Assembly: GCA_902491565.1 (NCBI GenBank) | Contig: CABUIE010000004.1 | Location: forward strand, 62,001 to 126,000 | DNA from: an uncultured Collinsella sp. | Lineage (GTDB): Bacteria; Actinomycetota; Coriobacteriia; Coriobacteriales; Coriobacteriaceae | DNA: 64,000 nt | Direction: 5' to 3' | Shown: positions 34,535 to 44,052 of the stretch, in pieces | How positions within the stretch are numbered: position 1 is the stretch's first letter | Layout of the letters: each line of letters opens with the position of its first letter | Translations under genes and position numbers: made by a program | The notes under the pieces: generated by a model | Databases searched by the model: none | Seen by the model: only the letters and a program-made list of their open reading frames with translations | Told to the model about the DNA's origin: nothing

Positions 34535-36374
34535 TGACCGATCTTGCATCCACCACACCACAATCGCTCGGTCGCGATCCCATGGTCGGCCTGCGCCTGG
34601 CGCGTGTCGACGGGTTTGAGCCGGTCATTGCGCTCGGTCAGGACGAACTGCCTACCTATCTGCGTCGTTTTACGATGCTGTTTGCCGACGATGCCACCAT
34701 GCGCCGTGGCGGTATCGGCCGCGTGACGCGTGCCGTCAACGCCCAAGGCGAGGCAGTGGCACTCAAGCAGCTCATCTTGCCGACGCGCGATGAGTTTGAT
34801 GACGATGCCGCTCACGAGGCGCTGGTTGCCAAGTTCAAGGCGGCGTTTCGCGAGGAATACGAATGCCATCGCGCCCTTTCGGGCCTTAAGGGCTTTCCCC
34901 GCCTCTATGGCTGGGGCGAGGTCGACGGTGTGCCTGCAATTGTCATGGAATGGGTCGAGGGCGAGACACTTGCCCGCTTGCGTTCGCGACTCGCCGTGGA
35001 CGATGCCGGACGCCTGTCGCCGCTTGTGGCGGCGCGTCTGGGTCGCGACCTGTTCGATCTGCTCTGCCGTATGAGCCTGGTGGGCGAGGGCTTTGTCCAT
35101 CGCGATATCTCGCCCGCTAATATTATGGTGCGTACGGCGCGTCTACCGCTTGACCGGCAGCTTGCCGAGGGCACCTTTGACCTGTGCCTGATCGACTTTG
35201 GCTCGTCGCTGGCGCTCGAGCCTGCGTCGGCCGTGGCCGGTACCGGCGGCAAGGCGTCGTTTACGGAGCGCTATGCCACGCTGCGTCGCGCGACGGTTGC
35301 CTATGCCCCGCCCGAGATGCTCACCGACGATATTCCCGACCTGCGCGCTTTGCGTATGTCGCCGGCGATTGACGTATACGCCGCGGCAAGCACGGTTTAC
35401 GAGCTCATTGCCGGCGTCGCGCCATACGAAGCCGCGCCGAGTACTTCGGGTGCCTCGGGTTCGCGCAAAAAGACGCGCGACATCGCGAGCCCCTACCGTC
35501 TCAAGATGGACACGCGGCCCGACTATCCCATTGGTGCCCATGCGCCCGGTTGTGATTTGACTCAGCTGCTTCGTCGTGAGCCCGATGTGGCGCTCGCCGC
35601 GGCCGAGCAGGCCAGCAGCTAGGGCTTGAGCCGGATTCCGAAGAGCTACGCGATGCGCTGGCGTTTGTCGATGCCCAGCTGTTCGACGTGGTGATGGCCT
35701 GTCTGTCCAGCCATCAAAAAGATCGTCCCGAGCCGGCGGCGGTCGAGGCGGCGCTCTCAGCGTTTTGTGACCACTATGCGCAAAATGTCGGCCGTTCGCT
35801 CCGCGGCGAGCCGCTCACGCCGTGCCCCATGGATGCGTCTGGCCGCGCGGTTCGTCGCGCGCTGATGGTCGGCGCGACGGTCGTCTGTGGCGTGGTTTGG
35901 GCTGTGGTCGTGGTTTCGGCCGCGCTGCTGGCGTCGGGCGCTCGCGTGACGGCGACTTTGGGATCGCTCGTGTGGTCTGGGTCGCTACCGGGTATTATTG
36001 CCGCACTGGCGTTGGCGCTGCCAGGCATAGCCGGCGTTGCCGCGGGGGCACTTGCGCGCGATCGGCGCTCGGGCTTCCTGCAGGGTGTGCTTGCGCTTTC
36101 TGCCTGCGAGGTTCCGGTGCTGGTTGTGGCTGCATGTAGCGTATTTTCCCAACGCGCCGTGATGGGCGGCCTTGTTGCCGCTCTGGTTGCAACCTATACG
36201 CTTACGTGGTTTTTGCTTGCGATGGGCTTTGCCTTTGAACTTCCCGTTTCGGCACCGCGACGCACAAAAGCCCAGATGGCGACTCCGCTTGCCGGTGGAG
36301 CCGCAGCTGCCCGTACTTTTGGCGGACCTGTCGAAGTATCGTCCGATTCTATTTCTACGACTAAGGAGGCCTAG
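34531..36374 (+). pseudogene. Ser/Thr kinase with membrane C-terminus, split by a frameshift
   Basis: The first frame runs from ATG 34531 to TAG 35622 (363 residues) and contains the kinase: VALKQL lysine, FVHRDISPANIMV catalytic loop and IDFGSS in place of DFG. Directly before the stop the matching continuation lies in another frame (QQLGLEPDSEELRDALAFVDAQ) and runs to 36374, adding the rest of the kinase C-lobe region and four to five membrane helices. Adding one C in GCCAGCAG near 35612 joins the two. The full protein would be about 614 residues, kinase plus membrane domain, like the kinase at 26019. Possibilities: sequencing error, recent mutation, phase variation or programmed frameshift. 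Confidence 0.8.
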
Positions 36375-36377
36375 GTC

Positions 36378-37316
36378 ATGGCATCTCAAGTTGAGCTCAC
36401 CCCATGCGGGGCCATGTTTGACATCTTTAAGCGCGCGGCGCATCTGAGCCATATCGAGCTGTGCGGCTTGGTGCTTTCGTCCCGTCCGCTCGCCGACGGC
36501 CGCAGCCCGCAGAGCCGAGCCGCCGATCGCTCTTGGGTTTCCCGCTTTATCGTTCGCGCGCCGGTCGGCACGCTTCAGCAGCGCTACTTTGCCGAATACG
36601 GTACCTCGGCTGCGCGTATTATGTCACAACTGGCTCTGCGCCAGCGCAATCCCATGGACTCCACGGCTGTGATCAATATGGTGTGCGGTCCTGCAGGTGA
36701 ACCGATGGTACGCGCGCTCGAAGAGTGCCACCAGGACACGAATCTCTATCGCAACGCGCTCGATCGCCTGTCCCAGGCGGCAGATCTCATGCCTGCCGAG
36801 CGCGCCGAGGCCGTGCTGGTGCTGTTTGTCGCCGTCGGCTGTTCGGCGGATGTGCGGTCCTCGGTGAACTATGCCATCGACTACGCGCACGCGACCTGTG
36901 GTGGAGGCACCTCCACGCCGCGTTCGCTTGGCATGTCGATGACCGCGGGCGAACGCGAACCCGCCCCGGCGCACCCCTTGGGCTTGCTGCGCGTACAAAA
37001 CAGTTTTGTCGTGAGCGCCCCGCGCTGGATTCAGCCGAGTGAGCAGGGTGTTGAGATTGGCGCGCTGGCCACTGGTGAGGGCGATATTACCGACGTCGGC
37101 GACGATGTCTCGGCCCGCCATGCCCATATCTGGTGCGATGCTCAAAATATCTGGCATGTCGAGGACTTGTCGTCCACCAACGGAACCGTGGTGGTAAACG
37201 GGGCCACGCGCGTCTGCATTCAGGTCGAGCCCGGCCGTTCCGCCCAGCTCAATCCCGGCGACGAGCTCAAGCTCGGCGAATCCACTACCTACGCCATTCT
37301 CTTCGGTGCCCTCTAG
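36378..37316 (+). CDS. FHA-domain protein of the second signalling cluster
   Basis: 312 residues from ATG 36378, after AAGGAGG, three bases after the kinase stop. Residues 1-180 are helical and of no known family. Residues 200-312 form an FHA domain (IGALATGEGDITDVGDDVSARHAHIW and LSSTNGTVVVNG) that should bind phosphothreonine made by the neighbouring kinase. No membrane segment. The C-terminal 110 codons and about 120 bases beyond the stop occur again at 43.63-44.16 kb. Confidence 0.85.
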   Translation: MASQVELTPCGAMFDIFKRAAHLSHIELCGLVLSSRPLADGRSPQSRAADRSWVSRFIVRAPVGTLQQRYFAEYGTSAARIMSQLALRQRNPMDSTAVINMVCGPAGEPMVRALEECHQDTNLYRNALDRLSQAADLMPAERAEAVLVLFVAVGCSADVRSSVNYAIDYAHATCGGGTSTPRSLGMSMTAGEREPAPAHPLGLLRVQNSFVVSAPRWIQPSEQGVEIGALATGEGDITDVGDDVSARHAHIWCDAQNIWHVEDLSSTNGTVVVNGATRVCIQVEPGRSAQLNPGDELKLGESTTYAILFGAL

Positions 37317-37440
37317 CCGGCAGATAGGGACGTTCCTTTTCTGCCGGCACTTGGGGACACTCCTCGGCGCGCCAGAGCCAGTCGCCCGGGGATGGAGGGG
37401 CCATTTTGGCCCTTGGCGGTCAGTCGGGGCGAAACTAGAA
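36900..37440 (+). repeat. Direct repeat copy A (FHA 3' end and trailer)
   Basis: The region from the GGAGGCACCTCCACGCCGCG segment of the FHA gene to about 37440 is matched by 43640-44165 at roughly 85 percent by eye, including the non-coding trailer starting CCGGCAGATAGGGACGTTCC. The copies enclose the peptide island. Confidence 0.8.
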
Positions 37441-37592
37441 GATCTTTCCGATTCGCGGCTGTTCATGCTTGTAGAGCATCTAAAACAATAGGATGTTATT
37501 CTGGAATATGCCGGGTGCGTGAACTTGCCTGTCTTAGCCTTAATAAGGTATAGGGGAGTTTGGCTCAGGGGTTCCGTCTTGTTCTTCAGCGC

Positions 37593-38266
37593 AGTATTGT
37601 GGGACAGATTTGCTGAGATTGGCGCCTTACACCGCAGAGCGCACGGAAGGCTCTCGATTTGTGTTCTGGCCCCAGAATACAGGGCCTGATACTTACCAAC
37701 TGTGGCATGGATGTAACATCTGTAGAAATCAACCCTTTTGTTGTCGACCTTTGTAAGAAAAACACTGCCATCAACTCTTTGGATGACGAAACTAGGGTGC
37801 TTGAGGGGAGCCTTTACTCCCCTCTGAGAGATGACTCATGTTTTTCGCTTGTCGTTGTGAATCCTCCGTTACTGCCGATTCCGGATGAGATTCCTTATCC
37901 CTTCGTTTGAGATGGAGGACAATCGGGTCTGGATAAAACACTTTGTATTCTTAAGGGTGGCGATACGCATTTAGAGAAAAACGGTAAATACTGCTAATAG
38001 GGGTGACGACGATGGTGCAGGGGCGACCCGCGATGCTCTCATCAATACGTCGGATACTTGGGAAATCAGGTCTAGATGCATGTATGATGATGCTGTGTGG
38101 CTATTCAATTAATCCGCGTTCCGAATGGGTGCAGGGTATAGCTGCGACATCGTATGCTTTTGACCCGGCGCGATACTCAGATATTTCTGAGGCGGTTGAC
38201 GAAGTTTATACGCACTATGCCGCGCAAGGCGTTTCGGAAGTTTGCACATCTACGTTACGGGCTTAG
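37593..38266 (+). pseudogene. SAM-dependent methyltransferase, decayed
   Basis: Three pieces line up as one class I methyltransferase. The first (to 37910) contains TPQSARKALDLCSGPRIQGL (motif I), GMDVTSVEINPF and VVNPPLLPIP (motif IV). An in-frame TGA at 37908 replaces a codon in PFV-DGGQSGLD, and the frame then continues to about 37990. A frameshift near 37990 leads to LIGVTTMVQGRPAMLSS and the C-terminal part to 38266. A further TGA lies before motif I. The NPPLLP type of motif IV is used by N- or O-methylating enzymes with protein or small-molecule substrates. It could once have belonged to the peptide pathway next to it; that is inference. Confidence 0.7.
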
Positions 38267-38390
38267 GTTTCTTCAAGCGAGCAGGCCGGTTGCGTTATTT
38301 CGAGCGATTTTTCTAGTCTAGACGACAAAAGGCAAAGGATTTGATGGGTATAAAACGCGGACGTTTGTGGGCGGATGCTCAAATCTATTG

Positions 38391-38436
38391 TGGCAATCGG
38401 GCGGTTGAAAAAGATATTTCAACCGCCCGATTGCCA
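38391..38436. repeat. Perfect 20-bp inverted repeat
   Basis: TGGCAATCGGGCGGTTGAAA (38391-38410) is exactly complementary to 38417-38436, with the loop AAGATA. It stands 145 bases before the ABC transporter start. The lack of a T-run argues against a simple terminator. Confidence 0.75.
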
Positions 38437-38581
38437 GGTTCGTCGGAGGAGATGTCCGATTCCGACTCTCTTGTAGGAAGAGCTTGAGATCGTATTGGCC
38501 CAAGGCAATCTTAAAGCAGTCTCATTGGCAAATCTTCGCTCCTGTTGTGTTGAGGTGTAAGGTATCAGTGATTGATGTTTT

Positions 38582-40234
38582 GTGGCGGGTAGATTGGGGC
38601 CTTCCTTGATTCGATGCGTTCTCTCGAGGTTCATCAGAGCAAAAGGGGCTTTCGTCTTCATTGCTATCACGGTGATTGGAACCGCTCTCTCCTATGCCAT
38701 GCCATACGTGAACGGGAAATTCTTAGATTTTCTTCTCGGTAACCGCAGCGAAAGAGACGCCGTACTCTTCGCGCTCCTGGTTGCGTCAATAGGAGTTTTC
38801 TCCACCCTCTTTACTTATTTTGCAGGAACACTTTCCATTCGCATAACCACGAGACTTCCCTTTGATCTTCTCAGGGAGGCCGTCTTGCGTTTTGAAAGAG
38901 ACGATTACTTGGTGAGTCGGACCATCGATCCAGCCTATACAACGCAACGGATTATTTCCGACTCCAGCGTGGTCTCATCCTTCGTTTTGGCGAATTTTAT
39001 CAGTGCGCCGCTGTCCATTGTAGCCATTCCCATCGTATTGCTTATCATATGGTCAATTGATTCAACTCTCGCGGTGTTTTCCATCATTCTCCTCATCGTG
39101 TATTTCTGTGTAATTACTGGGTTGAGGAAACTTTTGTATAGGGTCACGTATGAGAAGAAAGAGGCGGACAGCGCCTTTTACGCCGCAATTGCATCGCAGC
39201 TTAATCAGATTCTCAACATTCAACTGACATCTTCGTACGGCAAGAGCGAACAAGCGCTCGACGCTGGGTTTAAGAGCTATTTTCCCAAAGTTTTGCGCTC
39301 CGGAAAGCTATCATATTCTCTGACATCGCTCGATGGTCTTTTCGCAGCGTTGTTTCAAGCGGTGATACTTGTTGTTTCCGGAGTACGAATCATTAACGGA
39401 ACTATGTCAATAGGCGAGTACACTATCATCGGTACATACTTCGCGGTTCTCTTTAAGACTTTGAAAAGTATGATGTCATTGTTCAAATCCTATCAAGATG
39501 CCAAAGCATCATGGGATAGGACGGCTATCGCGACGAGAGAAAAGGAGAGATCGGGGTGGAATCGGACCGATTTAGCTAAACTCGATGAAATAAATGACAT
39601 TTCGGTATCTGATTTGGAATTCTCGGTTGCCCTTCCAGACGGATCTGTCCGAGAGGTCCTCGGCGGGTTTTCTTTCAAGTTTTCCGGTCCTGGTACATAT
39701 TGCATAGTTGGGGAAAACGGAAGAGGCAAGACGTCACTTCTTTACTTGATACTCGGGCTATACTCATCGAAAGGCAAAGTAAAATACAACGGCGTGCCAA
39801 TCGAAGAATGCGACTTGGATTACATACGTGCGAGAGAGATATCGTGCTGCCCACAGTCGTGCTTCGCGCCGGACGAAACGGTGAAAGAGCTGTTAGAGTA
39901 TTTCGACACGCCCTTTTCTTCCTATCACCGGGGTGTAGATGGCCTACTTTCGCTGGAAAACAGCGTGAAGGAGTTGCTCGGGAAACGTTGCTCCGCGCTT
40001 TCGGGCGGTGAGCTGCGCCGAGTGTACTTATGGTCGGCGATTTCACGCAAGTCGTCAGTTTTGGTACTCGACGAGCCCACGACTGGGTTAGACGCTGTAA
40101 GCCGCGCCGAGCTTGCGGCCTATGTTAAGCGCAACAAGCAAAGCCAGCTGATCATCGTTGTCTCTCACGATGACGAGATGGTCGGCGCGGTAGAAGGGGT
40201 AGTGGATTTAGGCAGCATGTACCAGGGTAAATGA
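38582..40234 (+). CDS. ABC exporter (fused membrane and ATPase domains)
   Basis: 550 residues if GTG 38582 is the start; TTG 38594 is an alternative, and neither has a strong ribosome site. Residues 1-310 hold about six membrane helices of the exporter type. Residues 335-550 are the ATPase: GENGRGKTSLL (Walker A with Arg in place of Ser/Cys), SALSGGELRRVYL (signature), VLVLDEPTTGLD (Walker B) and the switch His in VVSHDDE. No peptidase domain is attached. A half transporter should work as a homodimer. Its place in the island, convergent with the peptide genes, suggests export of the modified peptide. Confidence 0.85.
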   Translation: MAGRLGPSLIRCVLSRFIRAKGAFVFIAITVIGTALSYAMPYVNGKFLDFLLGNRSERDAVLFALLVASIGVFSTLFTYFAGTLSIRITTRLPFDLLREAVLRFERDDYLVSRTIDPAYTTQRIISDSSVVSSFVLANFISAPLSIVAIPIVLLIIWSIDSTLAVFSIILLIVYFCVITGLRKLLYRVTYEKKEADSAFYAAIASQLNQILNIQLTSSYGKSEQALDAGFKSYFPKVLRSGKLSYSLTSLDGLFAALFQAVILVVSGVRIINGTMSIGEYTIIGTYFAVLFKTLKSMMSLFKSYQDAKASWDRTAIATREKERSGWNRTDLAKLDEINDISVSDLEFSVALPDGSVREVLGGFSFKFSGPGTYCIVGENGRGKTSLLYLILGLYSSKGKVKYNGVPIEECDLDYIRAREISCCPQSCFAPDETVKELLEYFDTPFSSYHRGVDGLLSLENSVKELLGKRCSALSGGELRRVYLWSAISRKSSVLVLDEPTTGLDAVSRAELAAYVKRNKQSQLIIVVSHDDEMVGAVEGVVDLGSMYQGK

Positions 40235-40605
40235 TGACAAGTGTAGTGCTACCCAACTGGCAGAGATAACAAAAAGGCGATGCAGATGCACGTAGCATTC
40301 AGGCGGTTCGGACTCGGTGCCTTCACGCCATCGCAACGCTTTCAGATATAGTTCTCGTTCTCTTACTAAAGGAAACTTTAGTCTACGTCATCTTGTCGAG
40401 ACAGAGGTGAAGCGAAGTGTTGTCGCGACGTATCTTATTCCAGGTGGCTCAGTATCAGCGTGAGAATCGCACCAAAGTGTACTTACGATTCTCGTGTCCC
40501 ACGGACAACATGAGCTGAGCATTGAGGTTCCACCCTTTGCTGCAACTACACGGGGTTGGACGGCAATGAATATGCCGGGCCGCATACCACGCGCAGCGGG
40601 GGTCC

Positions 40606-40731
40606 ATGTCCCAGTATGTTGCCTACAGCAGCCTCGATGTCCACGCACACATCATCTCTGCCTTCGCGTTCAATCCATTTGCCGGAGAGTGCGAGGGTTG
40701 CCAGGCCGTAGAATTCGAGCCGAACAAATGA
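40606..40731 (+). pseudogene. N-terminal stub of an IS110-family transposase
   Basis: 41 residues starting MSQYVAYSSLDVHAHIISAF, the first strand of the IS110 DEDD domain (Y-x-x-LDVHA, first catalytic Asp), and ending at TGA 40731 after EFEPNK. The rest of the transposase is gone. It is a different subgroup from the complete IS110 at 49.87 kb. Confidence 0.6.
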
Positions 40732-40824
40732 AATGCGGTATCAGCGCATAGGATTAAACTGACGATTGCTTTGCACTGAGAATACGCTTGGAAAGCCGCT
40801 ATGGGTGGCGGCCCGGGTTAAATA

Positions 40825-40870
40825 GAGAAGCCCGTCCGATCACTTTCATGTGGCGAACGGTCGGGCTTCT
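40825..40870. terminator. Hairpin AGAAGCCCG/CGGGCTTCT
   Basis: AGAAGCCCGTCCG pairs with the segment ending CGGTCGGGCTTCT at 40870. T-rich on the plus strand (TTATTCC). It can end transcription from the minus-strand peptide operon or rightward transcripts. Confidence 0.5.
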
Positions 40871-40934
40871 TATTCCACTTGCCAATGCTCGGCTCATATT
40901 GGAAGAAAGCTACGCTAATGTTTGCGTGACACTC

Positions 40935-41042
40935 CTATTTTCTCCGAAGAAAGAGTCGGATAATGAAGAATAGAATTAAAAAAGGTGCCAGATATAACGC
41001 AAGTATAAAGGCTAATCCAACGAGACCTTGCAATAATGGCAT
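40935..41042 (-). CDS. 35-residue membrane peptide in the peptide locus
   Basis: ATG 41042 follows an excellent ribosome site (GGGAGGAGTT). The product MPLLQGLVGLAFILALYLAP and the rest (to RLFLRRK) is one long hydrophobic segment with a basic end, so it should sit in the membrane with the C-terminus inside. It lies 78 bases after the second precursor gene on the same strand. It may be an immunity or export helper peptide; no family recognised. Confidence 0.6.
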   Translation of the reverse strand: MPLLQGLVGLAFILALYLAPFLILFFIIRLFLRRK

Positions 41043-41120
41043 AACTCCTCCCAGACACGAGATTTTGGTATTTGTTCCCATCTTATTCTGAATTGGACCA
41101 AATAGTTCCTAGCCACAAAA

Positions 41121-41300
41121 CTACTCGTCAACTGGATCGCACCAATCTGCTGGCAAAACACAGCTTGATTCTTTATCGACATAGCACCAATCCGCAACAG
41201 GGCACTCGGCGATGTCGTAAAAATTGCATATATCAACTCCAAGACAACAAGGCTCAACGGGAGGATGTTCATTTGAACCAACAGGATGGATATGCTTCAT
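41121..41300 (-). CDS. Cys-rich precursor peptide 2 of a radical SAM peptide locus
   Basis: 59 residues from ATG 41300, five bases after AGGAG. It begins MKHIHPVGSNEHPPVEP and continues with a core with Cys at 18, 19, 25, 33, 39, 47 and 54, rich in Asp, Glu, Tyr and Trp. The core lines up with precursor 1: C-LG-V-DIC-N-FYD-IAEC..ADWC..D against C-LLG-I-TDIC-T-VYD-KADGC..YDYC..D. Two paralogous short genes with a fixed leader and conserved Cys, next to a radical SAM/SPASM gene, are the pattern of ribosomally made, thioether- or disulfide-crosslinked peptides (ranthipeptide or sactipeptide like). The modification and activity are inferred. Starts 30 bases after precursor 1 ends. Confidence 0.75.
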   Translation of the reverse strand: MKHIHPVGSNEHPPVEPCCLGVDICNFYDIAECPVADWCYVDKESSCVLPADWCDPVDE

Positions 41301-41330
41301 AACAGCTCCTCACCTTAATCCAATTAGAGA

Positions 41331-41534
41331 CTACGTTTGATCAATGCCACAGTGATCTACAACGCAGATGCTGCCGCCATCCATGTCATAGTCGCAGTAA
41401 TCGTATGCACCACAGCCATCTGCTTTATCATAAACAGTACAGATGTCAGTAATGCCCAAGAGGCAGTCAAAAGACATCGGCTTCACGCCTGCCTCGTCGC
41501 CACTTCCTGGATTAATCGGATGAATATGCTTCAC
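41331..41534 (-). CDS. Cys-rich precursor peptide 1 of a radical SAM peptide locus
   Basis: 67 residues from GTG 41534, five bases after GGGAGG. The leader starts MKHIHPINPGSGDEAGVKPM and the core has six Cys at 24, 32, 41, 47, 57 and 62 (spacings 8, 9, 6, 10, 5), with many Asp, Gly and Tyr. It shares MKHIHP and the core pattern with the next gene. It is unlike the SCIFF peptides of Clostridia, which have basic, Ser/Thr-rich cores. A longer in-frame extension upstream to 41582 has no ribosome site and is not used. It probably serves as substrate of the maturase encoded 170 bases upstream on the same strand. Confidence 0.78.
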   Translation of the reverse strand: MKHIHPINPGSGDEAGVKPMSFDCLLGITDICTVYDKADGCGAYDYCDYDMDGGSICVVDHCGIDQT

Positions 41535-41592
41535 GACTACCTCCCTTTGAGTGCAGAAAAACCTCAATATTGTGTATAACAAACCAAGATGT

Positions 41593-41676
41593 CTAGTTCA
41601 CCATATTTCTAGAATGGTTTCGGCGAACGTAGCAATAAGCTTCGCAGACGGTAATCAGAAGAACGAACACCTCCAC
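41593..41676 (-). CDS. Possible 27-residue membrane peptide
   Basis: The frame from GTG 41676 gives MEVFVLLITVCEAYCYVRRN and HSRNMVN: one hydrophobic segment and a basic end. No Shine-Dalgarno sequence precedes the GTG. It lies in the same frame as the maturase, just after its stop. Reported as doubtful. Confidence 0.25.
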   Translation of the reverse strand: MEVFVLLITVCEAYCYVRRNHSRNMVN

Positions 41677-41703
41677 AATGGTGACAGCAATGCGCTGAAC
41701 CGC

Positions 41704-43062
41704 TTATTCCGATACAGTAGCTTCTCGTTGATTTTTCTCCTGCGAAGATGAGTGGCGGGAAATAAGGTCAAAAGCCATCTCGTAGCACATTTTTCTATAT
41801 TCACATGATGCAGGGTGTAGACTCTTGGGCAAGTAGCCGTGCTCGTCTGCAGCCTCCCAGCTACAGCCCCCACCACAGAAAGACCGAGCCCAACAGTCCG
41901 TACAGTCAATTCTTTTTTCGACACCCTGACTCCAGTTTTCAATATACCTAGTTTCGTCAATTCCGGTGACGATGTTGCCCATTTTGAATCGCATCATCCC
42001 GACAAACCTGTGACAGGGGTATACGTCCCCTTCGGGAGTCACGGAAATAAAACGCCTGCCAGCCCCGCATCCGACAAAGGCGATCCTGTTGCTCATAATC
42101 AAATCAACTGCAGTTTTCAATGTTCTAAACAAGGGCTTTTCCCCTTGATCAATCTGTTTGAGATATTGATCCGCCAAATCTATTAGGCCCGCCCTGATTT
42201 TGTTTAATGAGTGTTCGTCGAGTTTGATATTCTCATCGAATGAGCTCACGGGCGAGAAGTAAATCCTTCTGAAGCCCATCTCTTTAAACTGAAGATAGTC
42301 TTCAACAAGGTTACAGTTATTATTTGTTAAGGTCGCTCTTGCGCCGAAGGGGAACGACTCGGAAAAACGACGAACGTTTTTGTCGATATCGGAGAAAGAG
42401 CCGCCTCCCGTCTTGTACGGGCGCGATGCATCGTGCTTGCATCCTGTACCATCGAGACTAATCAGAACAGAAAACCCGTGCTCCTTGAAAGAATTCACAG
42501 CAGTGTCATTCAAAAGCGTTCCGTTGGTCGTAATAGAATAGGTAAAGTTTCTATTGGGGTATATTCTTTTTGATTAGTCGACCGTTTTCCATATCAGCGG
42601 CTCGTTAATCATGGGTTCCCCACCAAAAAAGACGATCGCAAGCGTTTCGTTTTCCGATGAACTTGCGACGAGGTAGTCGACCGCCTTGAAGGCTATCTCG
42701 TCTGTCATCAGCAGAGGAGACGTTCCATAATCTCCTTTACCGGCAAAACAGTAACTACAACCAAGGTTGCATGCATGTGAAACGTGGAGTTCGATGGATC
42801 TAAGTTTTCGAGGCGTGTCTTTTGTTAAGAAAGTCCGCTCAGACAATCGTTGATACTCATCAATGTCGTCTTCAAGTTCTGCTATGGTCGTTTGGTCGTA
42901 GCCTTTCGCAGCAAGTGACTTTGTTAGCAACTTCGAGTTGACCGTTCTTCCCGATGCTTCAAATATGCGAAGCGCATCTTCTGATGCTTGGTCAACCTGA
43001 AAGCAATTGCGAGTGACCTCATCGAAGCAGTAACGACGATCACTTACTGAGAAAAAATGCAT
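41704..43062 (-). pseudogene. Radical SAM/SPASM peptide maturase interrupted by one stop codon
   Basis: From ATG 43062 (GAGG five bases upstream) the frame is open to 41704 except for a TAA at 42574-42576 between WKTVD and SKRIYPN. The N-terminal 80 residues (MHFFSVSDRRYCFDEVTRNC) resemble the precursor-recognition domain of such enzymes. The radical SAM core has CNLGCSYC for the first iron-sulfur cluster, FFGGEP and ISLDG. The C-terminal SPASM region has CGAG, YPCHRF, CTDCWARSFCGGGC and a last CEYRKMC, which would bind two more clusters. About 452 residues, normal for the family. The rest looks functional, so the stop is recent or the base is an error. A Tyr codon (TAT/TAC) to TAA change would explain it. 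Confidence 0.85.
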
Positions 43063-43626
43063 ACGTTCCTCAATTTCATGCTGGACTGGCACTAACCTTG
43101 TTTATTGTTGCGCAGCTATAAAAAACCACCAGCGGGGATTCGGTGTGCGGCCCAATCGGACTCCCAAAAGGTTCTATTTGAGACTGGCAAGCTTTGTGTT
43201 GTTGGCACTTCGACAGCGCTCTTTATTCCAACATGGAGCCTCGCAGTTTGAGTCGACTTGCCTCTGGAAGGTCCGATCTTAACTTGATTTAGGATGAAAA
43301 CAGATTACAGGCGCGCTCCTCTAGAAAGAAAGGAAACCAATCGCCGCCTTTCACCAGGAAAGTTTTTATAGCCCACCTCGAGCAAAATGAAAGATGCGAG
43401 AGCGATTGGGGAACAACGCGAATCTCCCCTTTTGGGTGGGAGCGAGCCTTCAGCCACCGGCGAACGACTCGCCCTGGTCAGAATCTGGAAGTGGTGCCGG
43501 GCCGCTTGGGCCTCCCCGGTGACTTCGTGGGGCTTACCTGCCTGACGTCGAGGAGTACATCCGCAAGATTCGTTCCCTATGCCGTTTGCTCTCACGCCCG
43601 CCTTAGTTCCAAGTCGGGCGAGCCGC
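43063..43626. other. Non-coding stretch at the right edge of the island
   Basis: About 560 bases, AT-richer in its first half. A few codons (LPDVEEYIRKIRSL, about 43537-43580) look like part of a lost gene. I see no promoter of quality except that the peptide operon must start here. Confidence 0.4.
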
Positions 43627-44052
43627 CGCGCTCATGCGACCCGTGGCGGCGACACGTCGACGCCGCGCTCGCTGAGCACATCTTCGGTCGCGGGCGAGCA
43701 CGAGGTCGCGCCGGCGCATCCGCTGGGACTGCTGTGCGTGCAAAACGGCTACGTGGTGAGCGTCCCGCGCTGGATTCAGCCGAGTGAGGAAGGCGTTGAG
43801 ATCGGCGCGCTGGCAACGGGGGAGGGCGGCATCACCGACGACGTCTCGGCCCGCCATGCCCATATCTGGTGCGACGAGTCTGGCGCATGGTTTGTCGAGG
43901 ACCTGTCGTCCACTAACGGCACCGTGGTGGTAAACGGGGTCACGAGTGTGTGTATTCAAGTAGAGCCCGGCCGCTCCGCCCAGCTCAACCCCGGCGACGA
44001 GCTCAAACTCGGCGAATCCACCACCTACGCCATCCTGCTCGGCGCCCTCTAG
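43627..44052 (+). pseudogene. C-terminal half of an FHA protein (truncated duplicate)
   Basis: The frame gives the FHA domain with ISARH-type motif VSARHAHIWCDESGAW, LSSTNGTVVVNG and the identical end ESTTYAILLGAL, and corresponds to residues about 195-312 of the protein at 36378. The N-terminal half is missing and the codons before 43627 do not match. No ribosome site is present, so it is not expected to be made. Together with the intact gene it frames the peptide island. Confidence 0.8.

Larger units (their letters stand above)
40235..40934. other. Non-coding stretch with IS110 remnant
   Basis: Apart from the transposase stub at 40606 and the hairpin at 40825 no gene is recognisable on either strand. 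The part before the stub may be the remains of the left end of that element. Confidence 0.5.

Noticed and set aside
41337..41579. 80-codon plus-strand frame over precursor 1
   Set aside because: Antisense to the precursor gene, which has the ribosome site and a paralogue.
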